NCBI GenBank assembly: GCA_029248525.1
Contig: JAQWJE010000049.1
Location: 737,836 to 801,835, forward strand
Direction: 5' to 3'
Source of the DNA: Candidatus Binatia bacterium
GTDB lineage: Bacteria; Desulfobacterota; Binatia; UBA12015
DNA length: 64,000 bases
Below the pieces are notes generated by a model. The model did not search any database. It saw only the letters and a program-made list of their open reading frames with translations, and was not told the origin of the DNA. Positions 1 through 9,039 of the stretch are shown in pieces; the first letter of the stretch is position 1, and each line of letters begins with the position of its first letter. The translations under genes were made by a program, and so were the position numbers.

Positions 1-55
1 CAAGTGGCGCGATTGCGAGTATTCTCGCATGGGGGATTGGATTTTGAAGAATGAA

Positions 56-1339
56 ATGAAGCGGGTCGTCTTGTTGTCGACCGGAGATGAACTGACCAGC
101 GGCAAGATCGCCGATACCAACGCCCAATGGCTCTCGGACCGATTTTATACGCTCGGACTGGAAGTGGTGGCTGTGCTGACGGTCGGGGATTTTCGCGAAC
201 GTCTGGTTTGGGCCTGGGAGCAGGCATTGGAGCTTGGGGACCTTGTGGTCTCCACCGGAGGAATCGGCCCCACCGCCGATGATCTGACGACCGAGACCGT
301 CTCGGGGCTGCTCGGAGAAGATCTCCGCTTCGATGAACCGACAGCCGACCGGATGCGTCGCATGTTTGAGGGAATGCGCCGGCCGATGCCGGAAAATAAC
401 CTGAAACAGGCCTACTTTCCCAAGAGCGCGGTGATCGTCCCCAATCCGCTGGGGACGGCGCCCGGCTACCGGGTGTCAACCGAGAGGACCGTTGGCGAGA
501 AAACCGTGCAGCGTCATCTCGTGGTTTTGCCCGGTGTTCCGCGGGAAATGAAGCCGATGTTTGATGAAACGGTAGTTCCCTGGGTTACGGCGCAGCAGGG
601 AGATGCCGCTCCTCCGATGGCCCGGACCTTTCAGACTTTCGGCATGAGCGAATCGGCTCTGGATGAAGCCGTGGCCGAGGTGATCCCGGAGGATGCGGCT
701 CGGGTGAGCTTTCGGGCCAGCTTCCCGAAGATCGGGATTACCTTGCTGATTCGGGGCGAGGGCGCGGAGGCTCGTCTCGAGGCGCTTTCGGCGAAGTTGC
801 ATGAACGCCTCGGCGGCGTGATCTACGCCGAGGGCGAAACTCTGATGGAGGAAGCCGCCGGTCAGGCGCTCCGGGAACGCGGTGCGACCGTGGCGCTCGC
901 CGAGTCCTGTTCCGGTGGTTTGATCGGGAGCCGCTTGACCGATGTGCCCGGGAGTTCGTCCTACTTTCTGGCCGATTTCGTGACCTATTCCAATCAGGCC
1001 AAACAGGAGGTTCTGGGCGTTCCGGCGGCAACGCTCGAGCAGTTTGGGGCCGTTAGCGAGGAGACCGTTCGTGCGATGGCCGAGGGGGCTCGTGAGCGCG
1101 CGGGATCGGATATCGCCATCGCGACCTCCGGGATCGCCGGTCCCGGGGGTGGGACCGAAGAGCGCCCCGTGGGAACGGTATGTTTCGCCATGGCGAGTGC
1201 TGAGGGAGTCGTGTCTCGTCGACACCAGCTCTGGGGTTCCCGCGACTGGATCAAGTTGCTGACATCGCAGATTGCCCTGGACTGGATCCGCCGTTGGGCA
1301 AAAAACCTCGATGTGGTGGAATCGGGCTTCCGAAGGTGA
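56..1339 (+). CDS. cinA: CinA-family nicotinamide-nucleotide amidohydrolase
   Basis: This is a two-domain CinA protein of 427 residues. The N-terminal MoCF-like domain (about residues 1-170) opens with VVLLSTGDELTSGKI and contains the STGGIGPTADD segment typical of the COG1058 pyrophosphatase domain. The C-terminal PncC-like amidase domain (about 260-420) has AESCSGGLIGSRLTDVPGSS and SGIAGPGGG. Family members deamidate nicotinamide mononucleotide in pyridine-nucleotide salvage. I chose the ATG at 56 because family proteins begin just before this beta-strand; an upstream in-frame ATG at 29 would add nine residues without a better ribosome site. It lies 173 bases upstream of recA, a cinA-recA order seen in many bacteria. 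Confidence 0.93.
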   Translation: MKRVVLLSTGDELTSGKIADTNAQWLSDRFYTLGLEVVAVLTVGDFRERLVWAWEQALELGDLVVSTGGIGPTADDLTTETVSGLLGEDLRFDEPTADRMRRMFEGMRRPMPENNLKQAYFPKSAVIVPNPLGTAPGYRVSTERTVGEKTVQRHLVVLPGVPREMKPMFDETVVPWVTAQQGDAAPPMARTFQTFGMSESALDEAVAEVIPEDAARVSFRASFPKIGITLLIRGEGAEARLEALSAKLHERLGGVIYAEGETLMEEAAGQALRERGATVALAESCSGGLIGSRLTDVPGSSSYFLADFVTYSNQAKQEVLGVPAATLEQFGAVSEETVRAMAEGARERAGSDIAIATSGIAGPGGGTEERPVGTVCFAMASAEGVVSRRHQLWGSRDWIKLLTSQIALDWIRRWAKNLDVVESGFRR

Positions 1340-1350
1340 TACGAAGAAAA

Positions 1351-1375
1351 GGCGAAGATCGATCGAGTCTTCGCC
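1351..1375 (+). terminator. Hairpin after cinA, possible weak terminator
   Basis: GGCGAAGA at 1351-1358 is perfectly complementary to TCTTCGCC at 1368-1375 across a 9-base loop. There is no T tract, so it may be a weak or factor-assisted terminator, or simply a structured leader ahead of recA. Confidence 0.3.
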
Positions 1376-1512
1376 AAGTTGGTCCGCGGACAATGACAGT
1401 CGGACTTTTCCGGCGTAGTCATCATCCGAAAACATAACGCTGCAATTGACAAAACCCGCGATCGGACACCCAGAGGGGACCACCAGTCGCGCGGAGACAG
1501 AAGGAGAAAAAG

Positions 1513-2604
1513 ATGGACGAGAACCGAGAACGGGCAATGGAACTGGCGATTGGCCAGATTGAAAAACAATTTGGCAAGGGTTCCATCATGAAGCTCGGTT
1601 CGGATGCGGTAGCGCCGGATATTTCCGCCGTTTCCACGGGTTCTCTTTCTCTCGATATCGCTCTGGGTGTCGGTGGCGTCCCGCGGGGGCGAGTCATCGA
1701 GATCTACGGGCCTGAGTCTTCGGGCAAGACCACGCTCTCGCTGCAGATTGTCGCCGAGGCGCAAAAGCTGGGCGGGACGTGTGCGTTCGTGGATGCCGAG
1801 CACGCGCTGGACACCGTCTATGCGGATAAATTGGGAGTTCAGCTCGAGGAGCTGCTGATCGCTCAGCCCGATAATGGTGAACAGGCGTTGGAGATTGCCG
1901 AAACTCTGGTGCGCTCTGGTGCGCTCGACGTGCTGGTCGTGGATTCGGTGGCCGCTCTGGTGCCCCGTGCCGAACTGGAAGGTGATATGGGCGACCCCCA
2001 GATGGGCCTGCAGGCGCGTCTGATGTCCCAGGCCTTGCGGAAACTTACCGGCACGATCTCCCGCTCCAATACGATCGTCATCTTCATCAACCAGATCCGA
2101 ATGAAAATTGGTGTGATGTTCGGAAACCCCGAGACCACAACGGGCGGCAATGCCCTGAAGTTCTATTCATCGGTCCGGATGGATATTCGCCGGATTGGCG
2201 CGATCAAGCAGGGCGATGAGGTCGTCGGCAGCCGTACCAAGGTGAAAATCGTCAAAAACAAGGTCGCCCCGCCTTTCCGGGAAGCCGAGTTCGATATCCT
2301 CTACGGAAAAGGGATCTCTCGCCAAGGGGAGATCCTGGATCTCGGCGTGGAAGCCGGTGTCGTCGAGAAGTCCGGTTCCTGGTACTCCTACGATGGGGAT
2401 CGAATCGGCCAAGGTCGCGAGAATGCAAAAGAATTCCTTCGGGAAAATCATGAAATCGCCGCCAAGATCGAGGCCGTGATTCGAGAACAGAAAGGCATTC
2501 CAGCCCCCGGAAGTGCCGCGATGTCGGCAGCCGCCGGTGCCGAAGGCTCCGATGTCCAGCCGGATCCCAAACCAGTCAAAGCCTCGGGCGGGCGTCGTAA
2601 ATAG
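1513..2604 (+). CDS. recA: RecA recombinase
   Basis: RecA forms ATP-dependent filaments on single-stranded DNA, drives strand exchange and stimulates LexA self-cleavage. The protein has 363 residues. The Walker A motif GPESSGKT is at 66-73, followed by the FVDAEHALD segment, Walker B-like [12 protein letters not shown], loop L1 around [19 protein letters not shown] and the FINQIR segment. The last 30 or so residues are a low-complexity tail ending in KASGGRRK, as is usual. A good ribosome site, AGAAGGAGA, precedes the ATG. A consensus -35 hexamer TTGACA lies at 1446-1451, but I see no convincing -10 at the right distance and no recognisable LexA box. Confidence 0.99.
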   Translation: MDENRERAMELAIGQIEKQFGKGSIMKLGSDAVAPDISAVSTGSLSLDIALGVGGVPRGRVIEIYGPESSGKTTLSLQIVAEAQKLGGTCAFVDAEHALDTVYADKLGVQLEELLIAQPDNGEQALEIAETLVRSGALDVLVVDSVAALVPRAELEGDMGDPQMGLQARLMSQALRKLTGTISRSNTIVIFINQIRMKIGVMFGNPETTTGGNALKFYSSVRMDIRRIGAIKQGDEVVGSRTKVKIVKNKVAPPFREAEFDILYGKGISRQGEILDLGVEAGVVEKSGSWYSYDGDRIGQGRENAKEFLRENHEIAAKIEAVIREQKGIPAPGSAAMSAAAGAEGSDVQPDPKPVKASGGRRK

Positions 2605-2647
2605 ACTCTCCCTCAGCTTTTCTGAAATCTCCGAGGACGGGAAATCT

Positions 2648-2677
2648 GGGCGGCGCTCCATGCGCCGCCCTTTTTTT
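2648..2677 (+). terminator. Rho-independent terminator of recA
   Basis: A perfect 9-bp GC-rich stem, GGGCGGCGC (2648-2656) with GCGCCGCCC (2662-2670), closes a 5-base loop and runs into seven Ts at 2671-2677. Confidence 0.93.
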
Positions 2678-2734
2678 GTCGATTTAAGGGTCCGCCCGGA
2701 ACTGCCGAAGGCAATGAGTAGGGGGAGCGGAGCC

Positions 2735-3931
2735 ATGCGGCAGGTGGATGAAATTCTACGATGGGCGTTTGTGCGGGATGCGTCGGACGTTCATTTGAAA
2801 ATCGGTTCATCGCCGATCTTTCGCCGTTACGGTTCGTTGACGGTCGAGGATAAATTCCCACCCTTGCGATCTGAGGATCTGGATCGCTTTGTCGAACATC
2901 TGGTTGATGCCACGCAACGGGAGCGGTTGATTGCCGATCGACAGATCGATTTGGGGTACGGGAACGAAGATCTGGGTCGCTTTCGGGTCAATATCTATTA
3001 TCAGCGCGGTGAGCTGAGGATTGCCCTTCGCGCGATCCCGAATCAGATCCGCACGTTGCAGGATCTCCGAATGCCCGAGGCGGTCCAGAGTCTCGCCACG
3101 GAGGCGCGCGGACTGATTCTGGTGACAGGGACGACTGGCTCCGGCAAATCAACTTCGCTGGCGTCGATGATCGACCAGATGAATGGTTCCGAGCAGCGCC
3201 ATATCATGACTGTCGAGGATCCGATCGAATATTTGCACAAGGATCGCCAGTCGATGGTGAGCCAAAGAGAGGTGGGCGTGGATGTCACGAGTTTCACCTC
3301 GGGTCTCAAGGGCGCCTTGCGACAGGATCCCGATGTCATTCTGATTGGAGAGATGCGCGATCTCGATACCATCGAGACGGCGGTGATGGCCGCCGAAACG
3401 GGCCATCTGGTGATGAGCACACTGCACACTCTGGATGCACCCGAGACCGTGACCCGGATCATTCAGGCTTTTCCGGACCATCAGCGTGATCAAATCCGTG
3501 TGGTTTTATCCTCGGTGCTCAAGGGCATCGTGAGTCAGCGGCTGGTGCCTAGAGCCGATGGCAAGGGCATGGTTCCTGCGGTCGAGATCCTTCTCAACAC
3601 GGCTCTGGTCCGGGATATTATCAAGGATCCCTCCCGGAGCCCTCGAGAACTCACCGACGCGATGGCCAAAGGTCACGCCACTTATGGCACGCAGACCTTC
3701 GATCAGTCTCTGATGAGCCTCTATCGAGAGGATCTGATCACTTACGAGGAAGCAATCGCGCAGGCCACCAACCCCGACGACCTGGCGCTTCAAGTCCGCG
3801 GGATTCACGCCACATCCAATGCGCGCTGGGAGGATTTCGATTCGGAACAAAATTCGCCATCCAATCCGGGCGAAGGAGAAAACACGCCGGTCGCGGCGGC
3901 GGCAAAACCTCGACTCGTCCGGCGCTTCTGA
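2735..3931 (+). CDS. pilT: PilT-type twisting motility / secretion ATPase
   Basis: This is a hexameric retraction ATPase of type IV pili (GspE/PilT superfamily), 398 residues. It shows the start MRQVDEILRWAF, the DASDVHLKIG segment of the N-terminal domain, Walker A GTTGSGKST, the Asp box HIMTVEDPIEYLH, Walker B DVILIGEMRD and the His box GHLVMSTLHT. The reading frame is open back to 2513, inside recA, but the start at 2735 has a GGGGGAG ribosome site and lies after the recA terminator; ATG 2714 is a less likely alternative. About 40 Ser/Pro/Glu-rich residues form a disordered C-terminal extension beyond the usual PilT end. No other pilus genes are nearby. Confidence 0.93.
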   Translation: MRQVDEILRWAFVRDASDVHLKIGSSPIFRRYGSLTVEDKFPPLRSEDLDRFVEHLVDATQRERLIADRQIDLGYGNEDLGRFRVNIYYQRGELRIALRAIPNQIRTLQDLRMPEAVQSLATEARGLILVTGTTGSGKSTSLASMIDQMNGSEQRHIMTVEDPIEYLHKDRQSMVSQREVGVDVTSFTSGLKGALRQDPDVILIGEMRDLDTIETAVMAAETGHLVMSTLHTLDAPETVTRIIQAFPDHQRDQIRVVLSSVLKGIVSQRLVPRADGKGMVPAVEILLNTALVRDIIKDPSRSPRELTDAMAKGHATYGTQTFDQSLMSLYREDLITYEEAIAQATNPDDLALQVRGIHATSNARWEDFDSEQNSPSNPGEGENTPVAAAAKPRLVRRF

Positions 3932-3967
3932 AAAAAAAACGCCATGGCCGCAAGGCCATGGCGTTCT
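3931..3967. terminator. Bidirectional terminator between pilT and the barrel gene
   Basis: An 11-bp perfect stem, ACGCCATGGCC (3939-3949) with GGCCATGGCGT (3954-3964), encloses a GCAA tetraloop. Nine As at 3931-3939 form the U tract for the leftward gene, and a short TTCTT serves the rightward gene. Confidence 0.88.
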
Positions 3968-3986
3968 TCACAAAACTACGGAAGAT

Positions 3987-4715
3987 TCAGAAGGTCAGTC
4001 GGCCGCCAAAGTTCACGGCAATCGCGTTGAAGTCCGATTGGCTTGAAGTCGGCATCAAATAGGCTGCTTCGGCAAAGAGTCCGAAGGTATCGTTGATGGC
4101 GAAGTCCACACCGGCGGCAACGCGTCCCATGAACACGACGGGATCATCGCTCTGAGAGAGCTTCGAACGCCCCTCGCCCGGGATTTCGAGTTCTTCGATT
4201 TTCAACTCATTCATGTAGAGAAAGCCGATACCGCCCGAAACATAAGGTTCGAAGCGCCCGAGAGGGAGAATGGCTTTTGCATTGAGTGCGAAGTCGATCG
4301 ACCATCGTGAATCGTCGATCGTCTCGGAATCCACACCGAGTCCGGCAGGTGGGAGAGAAACCTTAGAGCTATAACCGTCAGCGTATTCCATGACGCCTTC
4401 CGCGGCGAGGTAGTCGTTGAAGCGATATCCACCGCGCAGGTTAAAGCCCCAGCTATCATCGAAGTCGGTCCTGTAGTCGCGACCCAGGTTGTCCTGCCCG
4501 ATCTTCGGAAACTCCTCGATGAAATAGGAGATGCCGAGTCCCAGGAAGGGACCGCTGCGGTCCTTCTCCGGTTGCACAGCAGCGACGGCCGGTGCCGGTT
4601 CGACCTGCGTCCCGACGATTACCTCTTCGGCAGCAATTTCATCCGCAGACGCTGGCAGGCAGAGTCCGAAAATTATTCCGGTCGCGAGCATCGCTCGCAG
4701 GATTCCCCTTCGCAT
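3987..4715 (-). CDS. Outer-membrane beta-barrel protein
   Basis: This 242-residue protein has a clear signal peptide (hydrophobic stretch about residues 7-22, likely cleavage after ASA at 24) followed by a short Glu/Pro/Ala-rich linker. The rest has alternating beta-strand patterns such as FLGLGISYFIEEF, GFNLRGGYRFND, FEPYVSGGIGFLY and GLFAEAAYLMP, and it ends in GGRLTF with the terminal Phe recognised by the BAM machinery. It resembles OmpA/OmpW-like 8-stranded barrels. The open frame extends to 4862, but the ATG at 4715 has a consensus AGGAGG ribosome site and starts the signal peptide. The specific function is unknown. Confidence 0.87.
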   Translation of the reverse strand: MRRGILRAMLATGIIFGLCLPASADEIAAEEVIVGTQVEPAPAVAAVQPEKDRSGPFLGLGISYFIEEFPKIGQDNLGRDYRTDFDDSWGFNLRGGYRFNDYLAAEGVMEYADGYSSKVSLPPAGLGVDSETIDDSRWSIDFALNAKAILPLGRFEPYVSGGIGFLYMNELKIEELEIPGEGRSKLSQSDDPVVFMGRVAAGVDFAINDTFGLFAEAAYLMPTSSQSDFNAIAVNFGGRLTF

Positions 4716-4956
4716 TGATTCTTCCTCCTGTTTGTTCGGCGCGAGCAGAAGCACCCGCGAGTAGCACGAACAGTCAGGAGAGATTATCAGAAAAAGCTGC
4801 ACGGAAGTAAAGCCGAAGCGATAATTCGTAAAGTTGGTCCGATTGGAAAGTGGTCTCCACAACTGTAGCGACAGGGCGTTGGGCTTTGACTGGCATGTGG
4901 GTGGTGAAAAAGTAGAGTAGGGCCAGGAACTTGTTGAGAAGGCCAGGGATTAAAAG

Positions 4957-6150
4957 ATGTTTGAACAACTCCAGGATGCACCCGCGGATCCGATTCTCGG
5001 ATTGATGGAGGCCTACGCCTCCGACCCACGCGAGGACAAGGTCAATCTGACCGTCGGTGTTTATCAGGATGAGTCCGGAAAAACGCCCGTATTATCTAGT
5101 GTTCGACAGGCCGGCGTCGATTTGTTGGCGCAGGAAAAAACCAAGTCCTACTTGCCGATTTCGGGACCTCCCGAGCTCGGGGCTGCGGTGCGGGGCTTGC
5201 TCTTCGGCTCGGAAAGTTCACTGGTGGACGGTGGCCGTGCCATCACGGCGCAAACCCCCGGGGGAACCGGTGGATTGCGAATCTCCGGCGATTTCCTGAA
5301 AAAGCATCACCCTGAAGCAAAAATCTGGCTGTCGGATCCGACCTGGCCCAATCACCCGGCAATTTTTCAGGCTGCAGGCCTGTCGATCGCGAAGTACCCA
5401 TATTTGGATCCGGCCACCGGATGTCTGGATGTCGACGGGATGCTCGAGGCGCTGCGTGCTGTGCCAGCCGGGGATATCGTCGTTTTGCATGGCTGTTGCC
5501 ATAACCCGACGGGTGTCGACCCCGACGCGGCGATCTGGCGGGAAATTGCCGCGATTGCGGTTGAAAAAGGTTGGCTCCCGCTCGTGGATCTTGCCTATCA
5601 GGGGTTTGGTCTGGGTTTGGAAGAAGATGTGCAGGGGCTGCGGGCGATCGCCGCGCAGGTGCCCGAATTTATGGTGTGCAGTTCCTTCTCGAAGATTTTC
5701 GGCCTCTATCGGGAGCGGATCGGCGCGATGACGCTTGTGGCGGCGACGCCCGACCATGCGCGGGCCGCACTGAGTCAGCTCAAGATCACGATTCGGACCA
5801 GCTACTCCAACCCGCCGGCGCACGGTGGCCAATTGGTCTCGATGATTTTGCGGGATCCCGAGCGCGCGAGCCAATGGCGTGCCGAGCTTTCGGTGATGCG
5901 CGAGCGCATTCAGGCGATGCGTTCAGGCCTCGCGGATGCCCTCCGGGCTGCGGGCGCCAGGACGGATTTTGATTTTCTCCGCGAGCAGAAAGGGATGTTC
6001 TCGTTGCTGGGGGTGAGCCGCGAGCAGGTCGAGACCTTGCGTTCCGATCACGCCGTTTATCTGGTGGGCAGCGGCCGTATCAACGTGGCCGGTCTTTCCT
6101 CCGCAAATCTGGATCAGGTCGCAAAAGCCATCGCTGCAGTCGGCGGCTGA
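4957..6150 (+). CDS. Class I aspartate/aromatic aminotransferase
   Basis: This is a PLP-dependent aminotransferase of the AspC/TyrB group, 397 residues, interconverting aspartate or aromatic amino acids with their 2-oxo acids. It has the AspC-type N-terminus with KVNLTVGVYQDESGKTPVL, the HGCCHNPTGVDP loop, LVDLAYQGFG, the PLP Schiff-base Lys246 in SSFSKIFGLYRERIGAM, and YSNPPAHGG. Substrate preference between aspC and tyrB cannot be fixed from sequence alone, so no symbol is given. It is monocistronic and convergent with the pseudouridine synthase gene five bases downstream. The divergent gap to the barrel gene (4716-4956) holds no clear promoter consensus. Confidence 0.92.
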   Translation: MFEQLQDAPADPILGLMEAYASDPREDKVNLTVGVYQDESGKTPVLSSVRQAGVDLLAQEKTKSYLPISGPPELGAAVRGLLFGSESSLVDGGRAITAQTPGGTGGLRISGDFLKKHHPEAKIWLSDPTWPNHPAIFQAAGLSIAKYPYLDPATGCLDVDGMLEALRAVPAGDIVVLHGCCHNPTGVDPDAAIWREIAAIAVEKGWLPLVDLAYQGFGLGLEEDVQGLRAIAAQVPEFMVCSSFSKIFGLYRERIGAMTLVAATPDHARAALSQLKITIRTSYSNPPAHGGQLVSMILRDPERASQWRAELSVMRERIQAMRSGLADALRAAGARTDFDFLREQKGMFSLLGVSREQVETLRSDHAVYLVGSGRINVAGLSSANLDQVAKAIAAVGG

Positions 6151-6154
6151 GAGA

Positions 6155-7765
6155 TTAAGCGCGGAAGGGAACCGGGCTCGAGAACACCATCGCTGCTCCG
6201 GTCCCGGGATGTGTCAGCGCGAGTTCGCGCGCGTGCAGCAGCATGCGGTGATGCGGCGTCCCGCCATAAAGAGTATCGCCTACGATCGGGCATGCGAGGC
6301 CTTGAGGGTCGCCAAGGTGGACCCGAAGTTGATGGGTCTTTCCGGTTTCGGGCTGCAGGGTCAGTTCCGTCCAAGCGCCGCTGCGGCCCACCAATTCCCA
6401 ATGCGTCCGGGCAGGGCTGCCGTTGACGAGGTCGACGATCTGTCGTGGCCGGTCGAAAGGGTCGCCGTCAAGGGGCAACTCAATCCACCCCTCGTTGCCG
6501 GCGGGTATATTGCTGACCATCGCCGTATACTTTTTCTGGATGCTTCGGGCAGCGAAGTCCGCTTGCAGCCGGCGCAGGGCTCCTGCGTGCAGGGCGAGCA
6601 CGAGAACCCCAGATGTGGCAGCGTCGAGGCGATGAGCGGCGCGCAGGAAATTTCTTTCCGGCCGCAGCAGTTGCATCCGCGTCTCGATACAATCAATGCC
6701 CTCCAGCGTGCGTCCGGGTGTCGAGCGCAGTCCAGCGGGTTTGTCCACCACGAGAATGTCCTCGTCTTCATGAAGGACCTGAATCGCAGGCCGCGGTTTT
6801 TCTTGCCCGCAAAGCATATGACCGAGAATCGGAGCACATTTTTCCGCACACGGAGGATAGGAGTCGCCCGCGATGCGTGGGGTGGCGTCAGGGCTGGGGC
6901 CCCACCAGAATTCGGTCAGGCCCGTTGGACGAATTCCGCGGAGAGCAGCTTCCTGCAGCAGTTTGGGCGCGCAGCATTCGCCCGTCCCGGTGGGGACTGC
7001 GCCCGCGGGAAAAAAATCTCGGACAGGAAGAAATTCGCCGCGGAAGTTCACCAGGCCGTGCGTCGCGTGCATGGCAGCCTGCAGTTTCCTCGAACGCTCG
7101 CGGCGCTCCTGGCGCAGGGCGGTACGTTTCTCCAGAAGGCCGCGCCGACGTTCTTCGAGTGAGCGAATCGCCTCGCGTCGATCGCGCCTCGCGGTTTTCA
7201 GAGCCGCGCGAATCTGACCGCTCTCGAGATCGAGCGTGGCCAAACGCTTGATCGTGGCAGCGTCCTGTGGCGCCCCGGCGAGCGCGCGCCGTTCCTGCTG
7301 GCGAGCGAGTTTACGTTCCTTTCTTTTGCGCTTCCACCGAGCGATTTCCAGATCGAGGTCAGGCGTTCGTGCCGCGATTTCTGCATCGAGATCCGCGGGG
7401 TCCAGCGCCTCGATTTCGTGGCTGAGTTTCTGCAGTGCCGCGAGGGTGGCGAGTTCTTCTTCCCGGGTGAGCCCACCACTGCGGGTCGGGCCCACGAAAC
7501 CCGGAGCAAAAGTCTCCCCGTGCAGCATGCCGGAGAAGGCTCGTAATGTGGTGGATTTGCCCTCGGCCGTGGTCCCGACAAGAACGCCGAGCATTTTCCC
7601 CTCGTCGCCGAATAATAAGGTTTCGCGAAGCTCGTCGCGCAATCGGGAAGCGGCTTCTTGGGCCTCCCTTGTGGCCTCGAGGCGGTGGGTGGTCCCGCAT
7701 CGTGAGCATGCCGCACTTGTATCGGGGGCCAAAGTCACGCCGCATTTTATCACGAGGGGCATCAT
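6155..7765 (-). CDS. Long RluA-family RNA pseudouridine synthase
   Basis: This protein converts specific uridines in RNA to pseudouridine. The C-terminal third is the RluA catalytic domain: ILVVDKPAGLRS, then HRLDAATSGVLVLA with catalytic Asp381, and PETGKTHQLRVHL. Upstream is the GECCAPKLLQEAALRG motif and EFWWG (residues 262-289), marking the long (about 540-residue) RluA subgroup. The first 230 residues include a CSRC pair (20-23), an AFSGM segment and a highly charged Arg/Lys/Glu coiled coil (about 100-230). The target RNA is unknown. The start at 7765 is one of two adjacent Mets. Confidence 0.86.
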   Translation of the reverse strand: MMPLVIKCGVTLAPDTSAACSRCGTTHRLEATREAQEAASRLRDELRETLLFGDEGKMLGVLVGTTAEGKSTTLRAFSGMLHGETFAPGFVGPTRSGGLTREEELATLAALQKLSHEIEALDPADLDAEIAARTPDLDLEIARWKRKRKERKLARQQERRALAGAPQDAATIKRLATLDLESGQIRAALKTARRDRREAIRSLEERRRGLLEKRTALRQERRERSRKLQAAMHATHGLVNFRGEFLPVRDFFPAGAVPTGTGECCAPKLLQEAALRGIRPTGLTEFWWGPSPDATPRIAGDSYPPCAEKCAPILGHMLCGQEKPRPAIQVLHEDEDILVVDKPAGLRSTPGRTLEGIDCIETRMQLLRPERNFLRAAHRLDAATSGVLVLALHAGALRRLQADFAARSIQKKYTAMVSNIPAGNEGWIELPLDGDPFDRPRQIVDLVNGSPARTHWELVGRSGAWTELTLQPETGKTHQLRVHLGDPQGLACPIVGDTLYGGTPHHRMLLHARELALTHPGTGAAMVFSSPVPFRA

Positions 7766-7812
7766 TATGCTGTTGGCTCACGCCCGAGGAACCGTGCTAG
7801 GAGAAAGTCCAA

Positions 7813-8199
7813 ATGAGAGCTTATCGAATCGTAGCGGCCATTCTGGGTGTATTGTTCCTTGTCCAGGGATTGAACTGGATCATCGATCCGCAGAGTGCGG
7901 CCGAGGGCCTGGCGATGCCCTTGCTTGAGGGTGCGGCCCGGAGCACACAGGTGGGCGATTTTGCTTCGTTCTTTGTGGCCCTCGGCTTGATGGTCCTCAA
8001 CGGGACGCGCCCCGGGCACGCGGGATCGCTTTATGGTGGCGTTCTGCTCCTCGGCGGGGCAGCCATTTTTCGCACTCTCGCCTGGCTGCTGCATGACGCG
8101 GCCTTCGCCGCACCTACGATCGCGATCGAGGTGGTTTGCGCGGTATTCCTCATCGTGGCTGCTCGGCAGTTGTCGACGGAGGGCCGCGCCCAAGGCTGA
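7813..8199 (+). CDS. Small four-helix membrane protein, DUF4345-like
   Basis: The protein has 128 residues and four predicted membrane helices: residues about 7-24, 48-64, 72-92 and 100-118. The first helix is followed by a short loop with NWIIDPQSAAEGLAMP, a pattern seen in DUF4345-type proteins. AGGAGA precedes the ATG. It is divergent from the pseudouridine synthase gene and possibly cotranscribed with the oxygenase gene 36 bases downstream. No function is assigned. Confidence 0.75.
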   Translation: MRAYRIVAAILGVLFLVQGLNWIIDPQSAAEGLAMPLLEGAARSTQVGDFASFFVALGLMVLNGTRPGHAGSLYGGVLLLGGAAIFRTLAWLLHDAAFAAPTIAIEVVCAVFLIVAARQLSTEGRAQG

Positions 8200-8235
8200 A
8201 GCTCGGCCAATCAAGGGTGGAAGGGAGTTGGGGCG

Positions 8236-9039
8236 TTGGAGGCGACGGATTTTACCGATACCTGCCGAATCGATGCGGAGACGCGTGCGAGTTTTCTCGC
8301 GCGAGGCCATGCGACCATCCGTGGATTGGCGACGCCCGAGGAGGTCGGGGCTTTTCGGCCGGCACTTCGGGAAGCCGCAGAGAGTGGCCGATTTGAAAGG
8401 CGCCCTCTCGCCGAACGAGACACCTACGGCCGCGCCTTTCTGCAGATGTGCAATCTATGGCAGCGTCACCAGGACGCACGCACATTCGTGTTCGCGCATC
8501 GCTTCGCGCAGGTTGCCGCAGATCTGCTCGGGGTCGAGGCGGTCCGACTCTACCATGACCAGGCACTTTTCAAGGAGCCGGGCGGCGGCTTTACGCCATG
8601 GCATCAGGATCAATTCTACTGGCCTCTGGATACCGACCAGACGATCACTCTCTGGATGCCATTAGTCCCGGTATCCGAGGATATGGGGCCAATGATTTTT
8701 GCGGAAGGTTCCCACCGGGGGGGGCACCTGGGGGAATTTCCGATCGGTGACGAGTCGCATCGCATTTTCGAGGAGCGGATCGAAGCCGAGGGCTTCCCTC
8801 GCGGCGGTGATCGAAGTTTCGCTCCTGGCGATGCGAGCTTTCATGCGGGCTGGACACTCCATTCGGCGCTGGGCAATCAGAGTGGCAAGATGCGCGAAGT
8901 TCTGACGATGATCTACTTTGCCGACGGTGCTCGAGTCTCCGCGCTCGATCATCCAAATCGACAATTCGATCGCGACCTCTGGCTTCCGGGTTGTGATCCC
9001 GGATCGCTTGCCGCGAGTCCGCTCAACCCTCTTCTTTGA
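8236..9039 (+). CDS. Phytanoyl-CoA dioxygenase (PhyH) family protein
   Basis: This is a non-haem Fe(II)/2-oxoglutarate-dependent oxygenase of the PhyH family, 267 residues. The iron-binding HxD pair is His123/Asp125 in TPWHQDQFYWP, and the distal His is His209 in GWTLHSALGNQ. MIFAEGSHRGGH is the usual connecting strand. The start is a TTG at 8236 behind AAGGGAG, since no suitable ATG is present. The gene's last 17 bases overlap the 3' end of the convergent DUF3604 gene. The substrate is unknown; relatives hydroxylate acyl-CoAs and many other small molecules. Confidence 0.88.
   Translation: MEATDFTDTCRIDAETRASFLARGHATIRGLATPEEVGAFRPALREAAESGRFERRPLAERDTYGRAFLQMCNLWQRHQDARTFVFAHRFAQVAADLLGVEAVRLYHDQALFKEPGGGFTPWHQDQFYWPLDTDQTITLWMPLVPVSEDMGPMIFAEGSHRGGHLGEFPIGDESHRIFEERIEAEGFPRGGDRSFAPGDASFHAGWTLHSALGNQSGKMREVLTMIYFADGARVSALDHPNRQFDRDLWLPGCDPGSLAASPLNPLL

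Noticed and set aside
476-1537. 353-residue open frame antisense to cinA
   Set aside because: It overlaps a well-supported gene, and the composition and lack of motifs mark it as a shadow.
4886-4914. TTGACT with a 17-base spacer upstream of the aminotransferase
   Set aside because: The hexamer at the -10 position, AAAGTA, is too poor a match to call a promoter.
7554-7576. P-loop-like GTTAEGKS (residues 64-71) in the pseudouridine synthase
   Set aside because: It fits the Walker A pattern by chance; there is no Walker B or other NTPase motif, and family members vary there.
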